Shown here: positions 7,662 to 15,875 of the stretch, piece after piece
Layout: each line of letters begins with the position of its first letter
Position numbering within the stretch: position 1 is the first letter of the stretch
Source: Betaproteobacteria bacterium RIFCSPLOWO2_02_FULL_67_26
GTDB lineage: Bacteria; Pseudomonadota; Gammaproteobacteria; Burkholderiales; SG8-41
DNA length: 34,391 nucleotides
Assembly (NCBI GenBank): GCA_001771935.1
Contig: MERD01000024.1
Coordinates: 38,402 to 72,792, forward strand
Reading direction: 5' to 3'
The notes under the pieces: generated by a model
The model's database searches: none
Seen by the model: only the letters and a program-made list of their open reading frames with translations
What the model was told of the DNA's origin: nothing
Position numbers and translations under genes: made by a program

Positions 7662-8284
7662 TGGCCGTAACGACGCATCGATTCCTTTCCCGCTGGGCGC
7701 TCGCCTGCTGCGCGCTGCTCGCCGTTGCCGGCCCGTTGCGCGCCGAGAGGGCCGACCGCGAAAAGCCGGTCAATCTGGAGGCCGACCGCGTCACCATCGA
7801 CGACGCCAGGCAGACGGCCCTGTTCGAGGGCAACGTCCTGCTCACCCAGGGCACGATGCAGCTCCGGGGCGATCGCATGGAGGTGCGCCAGGACAAGGAG
7901 GGGTTCAGGCTCGGCACGACGTGGGGCAAGCCCGCCTATTTCCGCCAGAAGCGCGAGGGCTACGACGAATACGTCGAGGGCTGGGCGGAGCGCATCGAAT
8001 ACGACGGCCGCGCCGAGACGATGCGGATGTTCGATCGTGCCCAGTTGAAGCGCGGGCCGGACGAAGTGCGCGGCAACACCATTTCCTACGACGCCAGAAC
8101 CGAATTTTTCCAGGTCACCGGGGGCGGCGCGAAGGCCGCGGCGCCCAACAATCCCGAGGGACGGGTGCGAGCGGTGATACAACCCAAGCCGAAGGACAAG
8201 CCGGGGGCGGCCCCGCCCGTGAGCCTCAAGCCCGCCGAATCGATCGCCGCGCCCCGTGAAGAAGCCGGGACCCGCATCAAATAA
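7661..8284 (+). CDS. lptA: LPS transport periplasmic protein LptA
   Basis: The 207-residue product has an N-terminal signal peptide with likely cleavage after LRA (residue 28). The OstA/LptA core follows: [20 protein letters not shown], then [18 protein letters not shown]. LptA oligomerises into the beta-jellyroll bridge that carries LPS across the periplasm. The C-terminal tail from about residue 165 is Pro/Lys/Ala-rich and probably disordered. ATG 7661 was preferred over the GTG at 7658 because it forms the TGATG junction with lptC. The 3' end overlaps the GTG start of lptB by 29 bp. Confidence 0.92.
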   Translation: MAVTTHRFLSRWALACCALLAVAGPLRAERADREKPVNLEADRVTIDDARQTALFEGNVLLTQGTMQLRGDRMEVRQDKEGFRLGTTWGKPAYFRQKREGYDEYVEGWAERIEYDGRAETMRMFDRAQLKRGPDEVRGNTISYDARTEFFQVTGGGAKAAAPNNPEGRVRAVIQPKPKDKPGAAPPVSLKPAESIAAPREEAGTRIK

Positions 8285-9077
8285 GGTCGCGGACGACGCC
8301 GGGTTCGCGCCCGTCTCGACGGCCGGTTCCGCCGCCGGCGAGCCCGCCACGCGGCGTAACGAGCTGCGCGCAGACCGCCTCAACAAGCGCTACCGCTCGC
8401 GCGTCGTGGTGAAGGACGTGTCGCTGGAGGTGCGCAGCGGCGAGGTCATCGGGCTGCTGGGACCCAACGGCGCCGGCAAGACCACCTGCTTCTACATGAT
8501 GGTGGGACTGGTCCCGATGGACGGCGGCGAATTGCATCTCGACAGCACGCGCCTCACCCATATGCCGATGCACCGCCGCGCGCGGCTCGGCCTCTCCTAC
8601 CTGCCGCAGGAAGCCTCCATTTTCCGGCGCCTCACCGTCGCCGAGAACGTCCGTGCCGTGCTCGAACTCTACAACTCGGACCCCGATGCGATCCGCGACA
8701 AGCTCGACGGCCTGCTGCACGACCTCACCATCGGGCACTTGCACGCGAATCCCGCGATCAGCCTCTCGGGCGGCGAGCGGCGCCGGGTGGAAATCGCGCG
8801 CGCGCTGGCGACCGAGCCGCGCTTCATCCTGCTCGATGAGCCGTTTGCGGGGGTCGATCCGATCGCCGTGCTGGACATCCAGAAAATCATAGGGTTTCTC
8901 AAGACTCGCGGCATCGGCGTGCTCATCACCGACCACAATGTGAGAGAGACTCTCGGCATCTGCGATCGCGCCTATATCATCAACGACGGCACCGTGCTCG
9001 CTTACGGCAAGCCCGAGGAAATTGTTTATAATGAAAGTGTAAGAAGGGTCTACCTGGGTGAGCATTTCAGGCTCTAG
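8256..9077 (+). CDS. lptB: LPS export ABC transporter ATPase LptB
   Basis: The product has 273 residues with Walker A GPNGAGKT (69-76), signature LSGGE (170-174), Walker B ILLDEP and the switch His in ITDHNV. This is the ATPase that drives LptFG to extract LPS from the inner membrane. Classical LptB has about 240 residues. Here a 35-residue N-terminal extension rich in Ala, Gly and Pro precedes the ABC fold, starting from GTG 8256 inside lptA. A later start cannot be excluded, because no ATG occurs before the fold. rpoN follows 31 bp downstream, a pairing common in proteobacteria. Confidence 0.94.
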   Translation: MKKPGPASNKVADDAGFAPVSTAGSAAGEPATRRNELRADRLNKRYRSRVVVKDVSLEVRSGEVIGLLGPNGAGKTTCFYMMVGLVPMDGGELHLDSTRLTHMPMHRRARLGLSYLPQEASIFRRLTVAENVRAVLELYNSDPDAIRDKLDGLLHDLTIGHLHANPAISLSGGERRRVEIARALATEPRFILLDEPFAGVDPIAVLDIQKIIGFLKTRGIGVLITDHNVRETLGICDRAYIINDGTVLAYGKPEEIVYNESVRRVYLGEHFRL

Positions 9078-9108
9078 TGCCGTCCCAACTCTTCCTTCCC
9101 CCAACGGC

Positions 9109-10542
9109 ATGAAGCATTCCCTCCAGCTCCGGCTGTCCCAGCACCTCACGCTGACGCCGCAGCTGCAGCAGTCGATCCGGCTGCTGCAGCTGTCAACGCT
9201 CGAGTTGAACCAGGAGCTGGAACGCATCCTGCAGGAAAACCCCCTGCTCGAGCGCGATGAAGGCATCCGCGAGCAACCCGTCGCGGCGGCGGAACCCGTC
9301 GCGCACGGCGCCGACGCCGCTCCCGCGCCGGAATCTCCCGCGCCCGACGCCGCCCCGGCCGACGCGGACGGTGCCGACATCGGTGCCGCTGACGACGGCC
9401 CGTCCACCGCCTATCGCGACGAGAACGAGGACGGCGAATACCAGCAGATCGCCGAGGACGCCCCCACGCTGCGCGTCCACCTGATTGCGCAGCTCTCGCT
9501 CACCAATCTGTCCGAGCGCGACCGCAGGCTCGTCACGTTGCTGATCGATTCGCTGGACGACGACGGCTACCTGACGCAGAGCCTGGACGAGCTGGTGGCG
9601 ATCCTGCCCCCGGAACTGGGGGTCGAGCTCGACGAGCTGCAGATCGCGCTGAAGCACCTCCAGAACCTGGAGCCTGCCGGCGTGGGCGCGCGCAACCTCG
9701 GCGAATGCCTGGCGCTGCAGCTCGCCGTGATACCGAAGGCCACGCCGCATCTCGCCGAGGCGCTGGATACGGTGAAGAACCATCTCGAAACGCTGGCGGC
9801 GCGCGATTTCGCCCGGTTGCGGAAGCTGCTCCACTGCGAGGATGCCGCGCTGCGCGCGGTGCAGAAGTTGATCACGGGCCTGAATCCCAAGCCCGGCCGC
9901 AGCTTCTCCACCGAAGAGACCCGCTACGTCGTGCCCGACGTCATCGTGAAGAAGGTGAAGGGCGTGTGGGTCGCCGCGCTCAACCCGGACGCGATGCCGC
10001 GGCTGCGGATCAACCGCATGTACGCGGAGATCCTGCAGCGCAACCGCAACGCCGGTTCCCAGCAGCTCTCGAGCCAGTTGCAGGAAGCGAAGTGGCTGAT
10101 CAAGAACGTGCAGCAGCGCTTCGAGACGATCCTGCGCGTATCGCAGGCCATCGTCGACCGCCAGCGGCACTTTTTCGAGCACGGCGAGGTGGCGATGCGG
10201 CCGCTGGTGCTGCGCGAGATCGCGGAGGCGCTCGATCTGCACGAGTCCACGGTGTCGCGCGTGACCACCCAGAAATTCATGCATACGCCGCGCGGTATTT
10301 TCGAGCTCAAGTACTTCTTCGGCAGCCACGTCACCACCGAGGCGGGGGGGGCGGCGTCGAGCACGGCGATCCGGGCCCTGATCAAGCAACTGGTGTCGGC
10401 GGAAAACGCCCGCAAGCCCCTCTCCGACGGCCAGATTTCCGAGATCCTGTCGCAACAGGGCATCATGGTCGCGCGCCGCACCGTGGCCAAGTACCGCGAA
10501 TCCATGCAGATATTGCCGGTCAGTATGCGAAAGAGCCTCTAG
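9109..10542 (+). CDS. rpoN: RNA polymerase sigma-54 factor
   Basis: The product has 477 residues from ATG 9109, which aligns with known RpoN starts (MKHSLQLRLSQHLTLTPQLQ). Region I is the Gln/Leu-rich activator-response segment at about 1-50. Region II, about 51-115, is acidic and Ala/Pro-rich. The core-binding and DNA-binding domains follow, with the helix-turn-helix around LHESTVSRVTTQKFMHTPRG. The RpoN box ARRTVAKYRE at 455-464 reads the -24 element. It directs activator-dependent transcription. The prepilin promoter at 2525-2539 in this window is a probable target. hpf and ptsN follow, the classic rpoN cluster. Confidence 0.97.
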   Translation: MKHSLQLRLSQHLTLTPQLQQSIRLLQLSTLELNQELERILQENPLLERDEGIREQPVAAAEPVAHGADAAPAPESPAPDAAPADADGADIGAADDGPSTAYRDENEDGEYQQIAEDAPTLRVHLIAQLSLTNLSERDRRLVTLLIDSLDDDGYLTQSLDELVAILPPELGVELDELQIALKHLQNLEPAGVGARNLGECLALQLAVIPKATPHLAEALDTVKNHLETLAARDFARLRKLLHCEDAALRAVQKLITGLNPKPGRSFSTEETRYVVPDVIVKKVKGVWVAALNPDAMPRLRINRMYAEILQRNRNAGSQQLSSQLQEAKWLIKNVQQRFETILRVSQAIVDRQRHFFEHGEVAMRPLVLREIAEALDLHESTVSRVTTQKFMHTPRGIFELKYFFGSHVTTEAGGAASSTAIRALIKQLVSAENARKPLSDGQISEILSQQGIMVARRTVAKYRESMQILPVSMRKSL

Positions 10543-10551
10543 GAGCCCCTT

Positions 10552-10878
10552 ATGAACCTGCACCTTTCCGGGCACCACCTCGAGATCACGCCCGCGATCC
10601 GGGGCTACGTCTCGAGCAAGCTCGAGCGCATCACCCACCATTTCGACCACGTCATCGACGTCAACATCATCCTGTCGGTGGAGCGGCTCGAGCGCCGGGT
10701 CGAGGCCAGCGTCCACCTGCGCGGCAAGGACATCTTCTGCGAAAGCGCGGCCGCCGATCTGTACGCCGCGATCGACGGCCTGGTGGACAAGCTCGACCGC
10801 ACCATCGTCAAGCACAAGGAAAAATCGCTGGCGCACCGTCACGGCGGCGCCGCGTTGAAGCACCTGGCGGACCGGTGA
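10552..10878 (+). CDS. hpf: Ribosome hibernation promoting factor (short HPF)
   Basis: The 108-residue product begins MNLHLSGHHLEITPAIRGYV and has the beta-alpha fold of the HPF/RaiA family, which binds the 30S decoding channel and silences ribosomes in stationary phase. The length is that of short HPF; the dimerisation domain of long HPF is absent. AGGAG lies 8 bp before the ATG. It is 9 bp downstream of rpoN and therefore probably in the same operon. The C-terminal His/Lys-rich tail (KHKEKSLAHRHGG) is typical of betaproteobacterial members. Confidence 0.93.
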   Translation: MNLHLSGHHLEITPAIRGYVSSKLERITHHFDHVIDVNIILSVERLERRVEASVHLRGKDIFCESAAADLYAAIDGLVDKLDRTIVKHKEKSLAHRHGGAALKHLADR

Positions 10879-10924
10879 CGCCGGCCGCCGCGCCACGCTC
10901 CGGAAACCACGACAAGCATCCGAC

Positions 10925-11410
10925 ATGAACCTGGTCTCGAAGCTGCTGCCCCTCGCCAACGTCATCGTCGATCTCGACGTGAGCAGCAAGAAGCGCGTGT
11001 TCGAGCAGGTGGGGCTCCTGTTCGAGAACAATCACCAGATCGCGCGCAGCCAGGTGTTCGACAGCCTGTTTGCGCGGGAAAAGCTGGGCTCCACCGGCCT
11101 CGGCCAGGGCGTCGCCATCCCGCACGGCCGGGTGAAGGGCCTGAAGGAAGCGCTCGGCGCGCTGGTGCGCATGAAGCAAACGATCCCGTTCGACGCCCCG
11201 GACGGCCAGCCGGTCGCCCTGATCTTCGTGCTGCTGGTGCCCGACCGGGCCACCGACGTGCATCTCCAGATCCTGTCCGAGCTGGCGCAGATGTTCAGCG
11301 ACAAGACATTCCGCGAGCGGCTGCTGGCGGCTGCCGGCGCCCCGGATCTGCACCTACTGATTACCAACTGGCAGCCCCATGCCGCGGGTCAGCATAGCCC
11401 GGTTGTTTGA
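10925..11410 (+). CDS. ptsN: PTS IIA-like nitrogen regulatory protein
   Basis: The 161-residue EIIA(Ntr) protein has its phosphorylation site at His67 in VAIPHGR. The PTS-Ntr chain (PtsP, NPr, PtsN) signals nitrogen and potassium status and does not transport sugar. Conserved LGSTGLGQGVAIPHGR and ILSELAQMFSD motifs support the call. It lies 46 bp after hpf and its last 32 bp overlap the start of hprK. The phosphodonor genes are not in this window. Confidence 0.94.
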   Translation: MNLVSKLLPLANVIVDLDVSSKKRVFEQVGLLFENNHQIARSQVFDSLFAREKLGSTGLGQGVAIPHGRVKGLKEALGALVRMKQTIPFDAPDGQPVALIFVLLVPDRATDVHLQILSELAQMFSDKTFRERLLAAAGAPDLHLLITNWQPHAAGQHSPVV

Positions 11411-12320
11411 GGACAACCGCGAGAAGCTCGGGCTGGAATGGGTCGCCGGGCGCAACGGCGGCGCCAAGGAGCTCAACAGCGAGCTCACCCGGGATTCCGC
11501 CCAGGGGCTGATCGGGCACCTCAACTTCATCCACCCCAACCTGATCCAGGTGCTGGGCGCCTCGGAAGTCGGCTACCTCGCCAATCTCGACACCGCGAGC
11601 TGCCACAAGGTGCTGGCCCAGATCACGACCAAGGAGCTCGCCTGTTTTGTCGTGGCCGGCGTGGAGCGGGCCCCCGCCTCGCTCGCCGCGGTCGCGGACG
11701 CGACGCACACCCCGTTGTTCCGCTCGCCGGTGCCGAGCGTCGAGCTGATGTGGATGCTGCGGCCCTATCTCGCGCGGGCGCTGGCCGAGAGCACCACGAG
11801 CCATGGCGTCCTGCTCGACGTGCTCGGCATGGGCGTACTCATCACCGGGGACTCGGGTGTCGGCAAGAGCGAGCTCGCGCTGGAATTGATCAGCCGCGGC
11901 AGCGGCTTGATCGCCGACGACGTGGTCGAGCTCTACCGCATCGGCCCCGACACGGTCGAAGGCCGCTGCCCGGCGCTCCTTAAGGATTTTCTCGAGGTCA
12001 GGGGCCTCGGCGTGCTCAACATCCGCACCATATTCGGCGAGGCGGCGCTGCGCCCCCGCAAGAACGTGAAGCTGATCGTCCACCTGGCGCGGCCCACCGC
12101 CGAGAGCGCGCCGCTGGAGCGGCTGCCGCTCCACGCCGGGTCCGAGAGCATCATGGGCGTCGACATCCGCCGGGTTACGATACCCGTCGCCGCCGGACGC
12201 AATCTCGCGGTGCTGACCGAGGCGGCGGTGCGCAACTACGTGCTCCAGCTGCGCGGCTTCGACAGCACGCAGGAATTCGTCGCCCGCCAGTCCGAAAGCA
12301 TGAAAAAGCGTGAGTCGTGA
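11379..12320 (+). CDS. hprK: HPr kinase/phosphorylase
   Basis: The 313-residue product has the HprK/P N-terminal domain (1-130) and a C-terminal P-loop kinase domain. His142 in SHGVLLDVLG, Walker A GDSGVGKS (157-164) and the signature FLEVRGLGVLNI (204-215) are all present, so both the kinase and phosphorylase sites look intact. The enzyme phosphorylates and dephosphorylates a serine of HPr or NPr. In betaproteobacteria it sits with ptsN and rapZ, as here. It starts inside ptsN and ends one base before the rapZ ATG, so the three genes are probably translated from one message. Confidence 0.94.
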   Translation: MPRVSIARLFEDNREKLGLEWVAGRNGGAKELNSELTRDSAQGLIGHLNFIHPNLIQVLGASEVGYLANLDTASCHKVLAQITTKELACFVVAGVERAPASLAAVADATHTPLFRSPVPSVELMWMLRPYLARALAESTTSHGVLLDVLGMGVLITGDSGVGKSELALELISRGSGLIADDVVELYRIGPDTVEGRCPALLKDFLEVRGLGVLNIRTIFGEAALRPRKNVKLIVHLARPTAESAPLERLPLHAGSESIMGVDIRRVTIPVAAGRNLAVLTEAAVRNYVLQLRGFDSTQEFVARQSESMKKRES

Positions 12321-12323
12321 ATG
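12310..12323. repeat. Heptamer pair forming the rapZ start
   Basis: GTGAGTC (12310-12316) and GTGAATG (12317-12323) are adjacent, and the final ATG starts rapZ. The block differs at one position from the one at 6475-6488 that starts kdsC. Confidence 0.55.
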
Positions 12324-13160
12324 CAGCTGATCCTGATCACCGGCCTCTCGGGCTCGGGCAAGAGCGTGGCGCTCAACGTGCTCGAGGACAGCGGCTACTA
12401 CTACGTGGACAACCTCCCGCTCGAGCTGCTGTCGCAGACGGTGGCGTTTCTGGCGGCGACCGAGCATGCGCGGGTCGCCCTGTGCATCGATACCCGCAGC
12501 CCCGGGGCGCTTGGCGACCTGCCGCGGCAGCTTGCGGAATTCCGCGGCCAGGGCCACGACGTGCGGGTGCTGTTCCTCGAGGCCAAGGCCGACACGCTGA
12601 TCAAGCGCTTCTCGGAGACCCGGCGGCGCCATCCCCTGTCGGACGAACAGCTCACGCTGACCGAGTGCATCGGGCGCGAGCGCGAGCGGCTGTCGGGCCT
12701 TGCCGACCTCGCGCACCGCGTGGATACCAGCGATCTCGGCCCCAACACCTTGCGCAACTGGATCAAGGACCTGGTGGGACTGCCGCCCGCCGGCCTGACC
12801 CTGTTGCTCGAGTCCTTCGGCTTCAAGCACGGCTTGCCGCTCGACGCCGATTGCGTGTTCGACGCGCGCTGCCTGCCCAATCCAAACTATGACCCGCGCC
12901 TGAAGCCCCTGACCGGGCGCGACCCGGCGGTGATCGCATTCCTCGGCCCCGATCCGGCGACGCGGAAGATGCTGGAAGACATCCGGCGCTTCGTGGCCGA
13001 CTGGCTGCCGGCGTTCGAGCGCGACAACCGCAGCTATCTCACCATCGCGATCGGCTGCACCGGCGGGCAGCACCGCTCCGTTTACCTCATCGAGTCGCTC
13101 GCCGGCCTGCTCCGCGACCGGGCGCGGGTGCTGGTCCGGCACCGGGAATTAAAAGCGTGA
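12321..13160 (+). CDS. rapZ: RNase adapter protein / nucleotide-binding RapZ
   Basis: The 279-residue product has a P-loop GLSGSGKS at 8-15 and the family-typical [12 protein letters not shown]. The C-terminal region contains [13 protein letters not shown], characteristic of RapZ/YvcJ. In enterobacteria RapZ guides RNase E to the small RNA GlmZ and so controls glucosamine-6-phosphate synthase. In other bacteria the RNA target is unknown, and I infer only nucleotide and RNA binding here. Its stop overlaps the GTG of the next gene by 4 bp. Confidence 0.93.
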   Translation: MQLILITGLSGSGKSVALNVLEDSGYYYVDNLPLELLSQTVAFLAATEHARVALCIDTRSPGALGDLPRQLAEFRGQGHDVRVLFLEAKADTLIKRFSETRRRHPLSDEQLTLTECIGRERERLSGLADLAHRVDTSDLGPNTLRNWIKDLVGLPPAGLTLLLESFGFKHGLPLDADCVFDARCLPNPNYDPRLKPLTGRDPAVIAFLGPDPATRKMLEDIRRFVADWLPAFERDNRSYLTIAIGCTGGQHRSVYLIESLAGLLRDRARVLVRHRELKA

Positions 13161-13729
13161 ATGAGATCCACATATTCCCGCTGAACACGGTGCTGTTCCC
13201 GGGCGGCACGCTGCCGCTCAAGGTGTTCGAGCAGCGTTACATCGAGATGACCAAGGCCTGCCTGCGCGAGAACCGGCCGTTCGGCGTCTGCCTGATCCGC
13301 GAGGGGCGCGAAGTCGGGACCGCCGCGGTGCCGGAGCCGGTGGGCTGTTTCGCCGCCATCGAGGAGTGGGACATGCCGCAGCTTGGCGTGTTTCACCTGG
13401 TCGCGCGCGGCGGCGAGCGCTTCCGCATTCGCGAGATGCAAGTTGCCCCCAATCACCTGATCTCGGCGGTGGTCGAGACGATACCGCCCGGCGCCGGCGC
13501 CGTGGACCCGTTGTGCCGCGAGGTGCTCGCCGCGATCATCGAGAAGGTCGGCGCCGAGCGCTTTCCGGCGCCGCTCGGCATGGACGATGCCGCGTGGATC
13601 GGCTACCGGCTCGCCGAATTGCTGCCGCTCGAGGCGCGCGTGAAACAGGAGCTGCTCGAAGCGCCGGATGCCGGCGCGCGGCTCGAGCGGCTGCGCGGGC
13701 TTCTGGTCAAGCAAGGCTTGACCGCATGA
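13157..13729 (+). CDS. Lon substrate-binding (N-terminal) domain protein
   Basis: The 190-residue product begins [20 protein letters not shown], the hallmark of the LON N-terminal domain (IFPL-N-VLFPG). No AAA+ or protease domain is present, so this is the stand-alone form, which probably binds unfolded peptides. Start is a GTG overlapping the rapZ stop (GTGA); no ATG alternative exists before the motif. The stop overlaps the start of the next gene. The function of this stand-alone form is not settled in the family. Confidence 0.85.
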   Translation: MNEIHIFPLNTVLFPGGTLPLKVFEQRYIEMTKACLRENRPFGVCLIREGREVGTAAVPEPVGCFAAIEEWDMPQLGVFHLVARGGERFRIREMQVAPNHLISAVVETIPPGAGAVDPLCREVLAAIIEKVGAERFPAPLGMDDAAWIGYRLAELLPLEARVKQELLEAPDAGARLERLRGLLVKQGLTA

Positions 13730-14784
13730 TGAGTGATGGGTGCCGGTTTCGGCGCAGCTTGCGCGCCCTGGCCGCGGCGCTGCTGGTCACCCTGTCGCCG
13801 CCAGTCGCCGCCGCCGGTGCCGCGCCCGAGGCCTTCAATCCCGGCGCGCACGCGATCGACATCCCGGCGTGGTTCCGGGAAACCTTTCTCGATTTCCGCG
13901 AGGACATTCGCGACGCCGCGAAGGACGGCAAGCGGCTGATGGTCTACTTCGGGCAGGACGGCTGCCCGTACTGCCGCGAGCTGATGCGCGTCAACTTCGC
14001 GCAGAAAGACATCGCCGAGCGGGCGCGCCGGCGTTTCGACGCGATCGCCCTGAATATCTGGGGCGACCGGGAGGTGACCTGGACCGACGGCAGGACGATG
14101 AGCGAGAAGGCGCTCGCCGCCCGCCTCAAGGTGCAGTACACGCCGACGCTGCTGTTCTTCGACGAGGGCGGCGCGGTGGTGCTGCGCCTCAACGGCTACT
14201 ACCCGCCGCACAAGTTCCGCGCGGCGCTCGACTACGTCGCCGGGAAAGAGGAGAGGAAGACCGCCTTTTCAGCGTACCTGCAGCGCCACGCGCGCGAGCC
14301 GGCGAGCGGCCGGCTTCACGACCAGCCGTTTTTCCTGAAAGCGCCGCTCGCCCTCGACCGCACGCGCCGGCCCGCCGCGCGCCCGCTGGCCGTGCTGTTC
14401 GAGCAGAAAGAGTGCTCCACATGCGACGAGCTGCACCGGGAAGGCTTCGGCACGCCCGCGGTGCGGGCCTTGATCGGCAAGTTCGACGTGGCGCGGCTCG
14501 AGCTGTTCGGAACGGAGCGGCTGGTCACGCCGCACGGCGCATCGCTCTCCGCCGCGCAGTGGGGGCGGGAATTGAAGGTCGCGTACACCCCGACCATCGT
14601 GTTTTTCGACGCGAAGGGAACCGAGGTATTTCGCATCGAGGCTTACCTGAAGCCCTTTCACCTCGCCTCGGGCCTCGACTACGTCGCGAGCGGGGCCTAC
14701 CGCACCCAGCCGAGCTTCCAGCGCTACATCCAGGCGCGGGCGGAGAAGATTCGCGCCGCGGGAGGCCGCGTCGACCTCTGGTGA
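13726..14784 (+). CDS. Exported protein with two tandem thioredoxin-like domains
   Basis: The 352-residue product has an N-terminal signal sequence (about residues 8-31). Domain 1 holds the active site C80-P-Y-C83 and ends with cis-Pro motif YTPT. Domain 2 holds C230-S-T-C233 and again YTPT. The domains look like duplicates: each has VxF-x4-C-x2-C near its start, a YTPT-[LI]-[LV]-FFD strand, and a closing (A/S)LDYVA segment followed by a Tyr-rich helix. The CPYC site is glutaredoxin-like. SoxW/DsbD-gamma-like proteins have similar folds, but double-domain proteins are less usual. A periplasmic disulfide reductase role is inferred. It overlaps the preceding gene by 4 bp. The ATG at 13729 is an equal alternative start. 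Confidence 0.8.
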   Translation: MMSDGCRFRRSLRALAAALLVTLSPPVAAAGAAPEAFNPGAHAIDIPAWFRETFLDFREDIRDAAKDGKRLMVYFGQDGCPYCRELMRVNFAQKDIAERARRRFDAIALNIWGDREVTWTDGRTMSEKALAARLKVQYTPTLLFFDEGGAVVLRLNGYYPPHKFRAALDYVAGKEERKTAFSAYLQRHAREPASGRLHDQPFFLKAPLALDRTRRPAARPLAVLFEQKECSTCDELHREGFGTPAVRALIGKFDVARLELFGTERLVTPHGASLSAAQWGRELKVAYTPTIVFFDAKGTEVFRIEAYLKPFHLASGLDYVASGAYRTQPSFQRYIQARAEKIRAAGGRVDLW

Positions 14785-14791
14785 AGCGTGA

Positions 14792-15826
14792 CTAGAGCGC
14801 GGCGAGAATTTTCCTGACCGGCGCGGGAATCGCCGCGCCGCGCGCCGCCTCGAGCGGCAGCCACACGAGGCCCGGCTCGGCGGCATTCGGCACCAGTGCC
14901 GAGACCCGCAGCCGCAGGGGCCGGATATCGAGGCTGAAATGGGTGAAGCCGTGCGCGATGCGCGGCAGCGCCTCGATTTCGATCACGCGCGCGCCGAAGC
15001 GCTTGAGACACGTCGCCGCGATATCCGCCTGGCGCGCGGCTTCCGGCAGGCACCACATGCCGCCCCAGACGCCGGTGGGGGGCCGCTTCTCGAGCAGCAC
15101 CTCGCCGCCGCGGGTCAGTACCAGCATGACCGTGCGCTTGTGCGGAAGCGGCTTGCGCGGCCGCGGAGCCGGCAGCTTGCCGACCCAGCCGCGGCGGACG
15201 GCAACGCAGTCGCCGCGCAACGGGCAGGCGTCGCAGCGCGGCTTGCGCCGGGTGCACACCGTGGCGCCCAGGTCCATCAGGCCCTGGGTGTAGGCCTCCA
15301 CATTGCGCCGGGGCAGCAGCCGCTCCGCCTCCCGCCACAGCTGATCGGCGATCTTGCTCGCGCCGGGGTATCCCTTGATGCCCCGGGCGCGGGCCAGCAC
15401 GCGCTTGACGTTTCCATCCAGGATCGCATGCCGCTGGCCAAATGCGAACGCGCAAATCGCGGCGGCGGTGGAGCGGCCCACGCCCGGCAATGCCGCGACC
15501 TCGTCCAAGCGCCGCGGAAAGCGCCCGCCGTGCGCGCTCATCACGACCTGCGCCGCGCGATGCAGGTTGCGCGCGCGCGCGTAGTACCCGAGCCCGCTCC
15601 AGAGCCGCATCACCTCGTCGAGCGGCGTGGCCGCGAGCGCCGCCACGTCGGGAAGGCGCGCCAGGAACCGGTTGTAGTACGGGATGACCGTCGTCACCTG
15701 CGTCTGCTGCAGCATGATCTCGGAAAGCCAGACGGCGTAGGGGTCGCGCGTGCCCTGCCACGGCAGGTCGTGCCGCCCGTGCTTCCTCTGCCAGGCAATG
15801 ACTCTCGCGGCGAAGCCTGCGCTCAT
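14792..15826 (-). CDS. mutY: A/G-specific adenine DNA glycosylase
   Basis: The 344-residue enzyme removes adenine mispaired with 8-oxoguanine. Catalytic Glu36 lies in SEIMLQQTQV and Asp137 in AILDGNVKRV, within the helix-hairpin-helix LPGVGRSTAAAI. The [4Fe-4S] cluster ligands are C191, C198, C201 and C207 (C-x6-C-x2-C-x5-C). A C-terminal NUDIX-like domain includes GGMWCLPE. ATG 15826 is used; ATG 15835 would add three residues. It converges on the thioredoxin gene with a 7-bp gap and follows the AsmA-family gene on the same strand. The short upstream gap is filled by an 8-bp tandem repeat. Confidence 0.95.
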   Translation of the reverse strand: MSAGFAARVIAWQRKHGRHDLPWQGTRDPYAVWLSEIMLQQTQVTTVIPYYNRFLARLPDVAALAATPLDEVMRLWSGLGYYARARNLHRAAQVVMSAHGGRFPRRLDEVAALPGVGRSTAAAICAFAFGQRHAILDGNVKRVLARARGIKGYPGASKIADQLWREAERLLPRRNVEAYTQGLMDLGATVCTRRKPRCDACPLRGDCVAVRRGWVGKLPAPRPRKPLPHKRTVMLVLTRGGEVLLEKRPPTGVWGGMWCLPEAARQADIAATCLKRFGARVIEIEALPRIAHGFTHFSLDIRPLRLRVSALVPNAAEPGLVWLPLEAARGAAIPAPVRKILAAL

Positions 15827-15844
15827 ATTGAACATCCGGGAGTG

Positions 15845-15868
15845 CGGGAGATCGGGAGATCGGGAGAT
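15845..15868. repeat. Three perfect tandem copies of CGGGAGAT
   Basis: Perfect 8-bp units lie at 15845-15852, 15853-15860 and 15861-15868, in the gap between the AsmA-family gene and mutY. Confidence 0.85.
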
Positions 15869-15875
15869 GGAAAAG

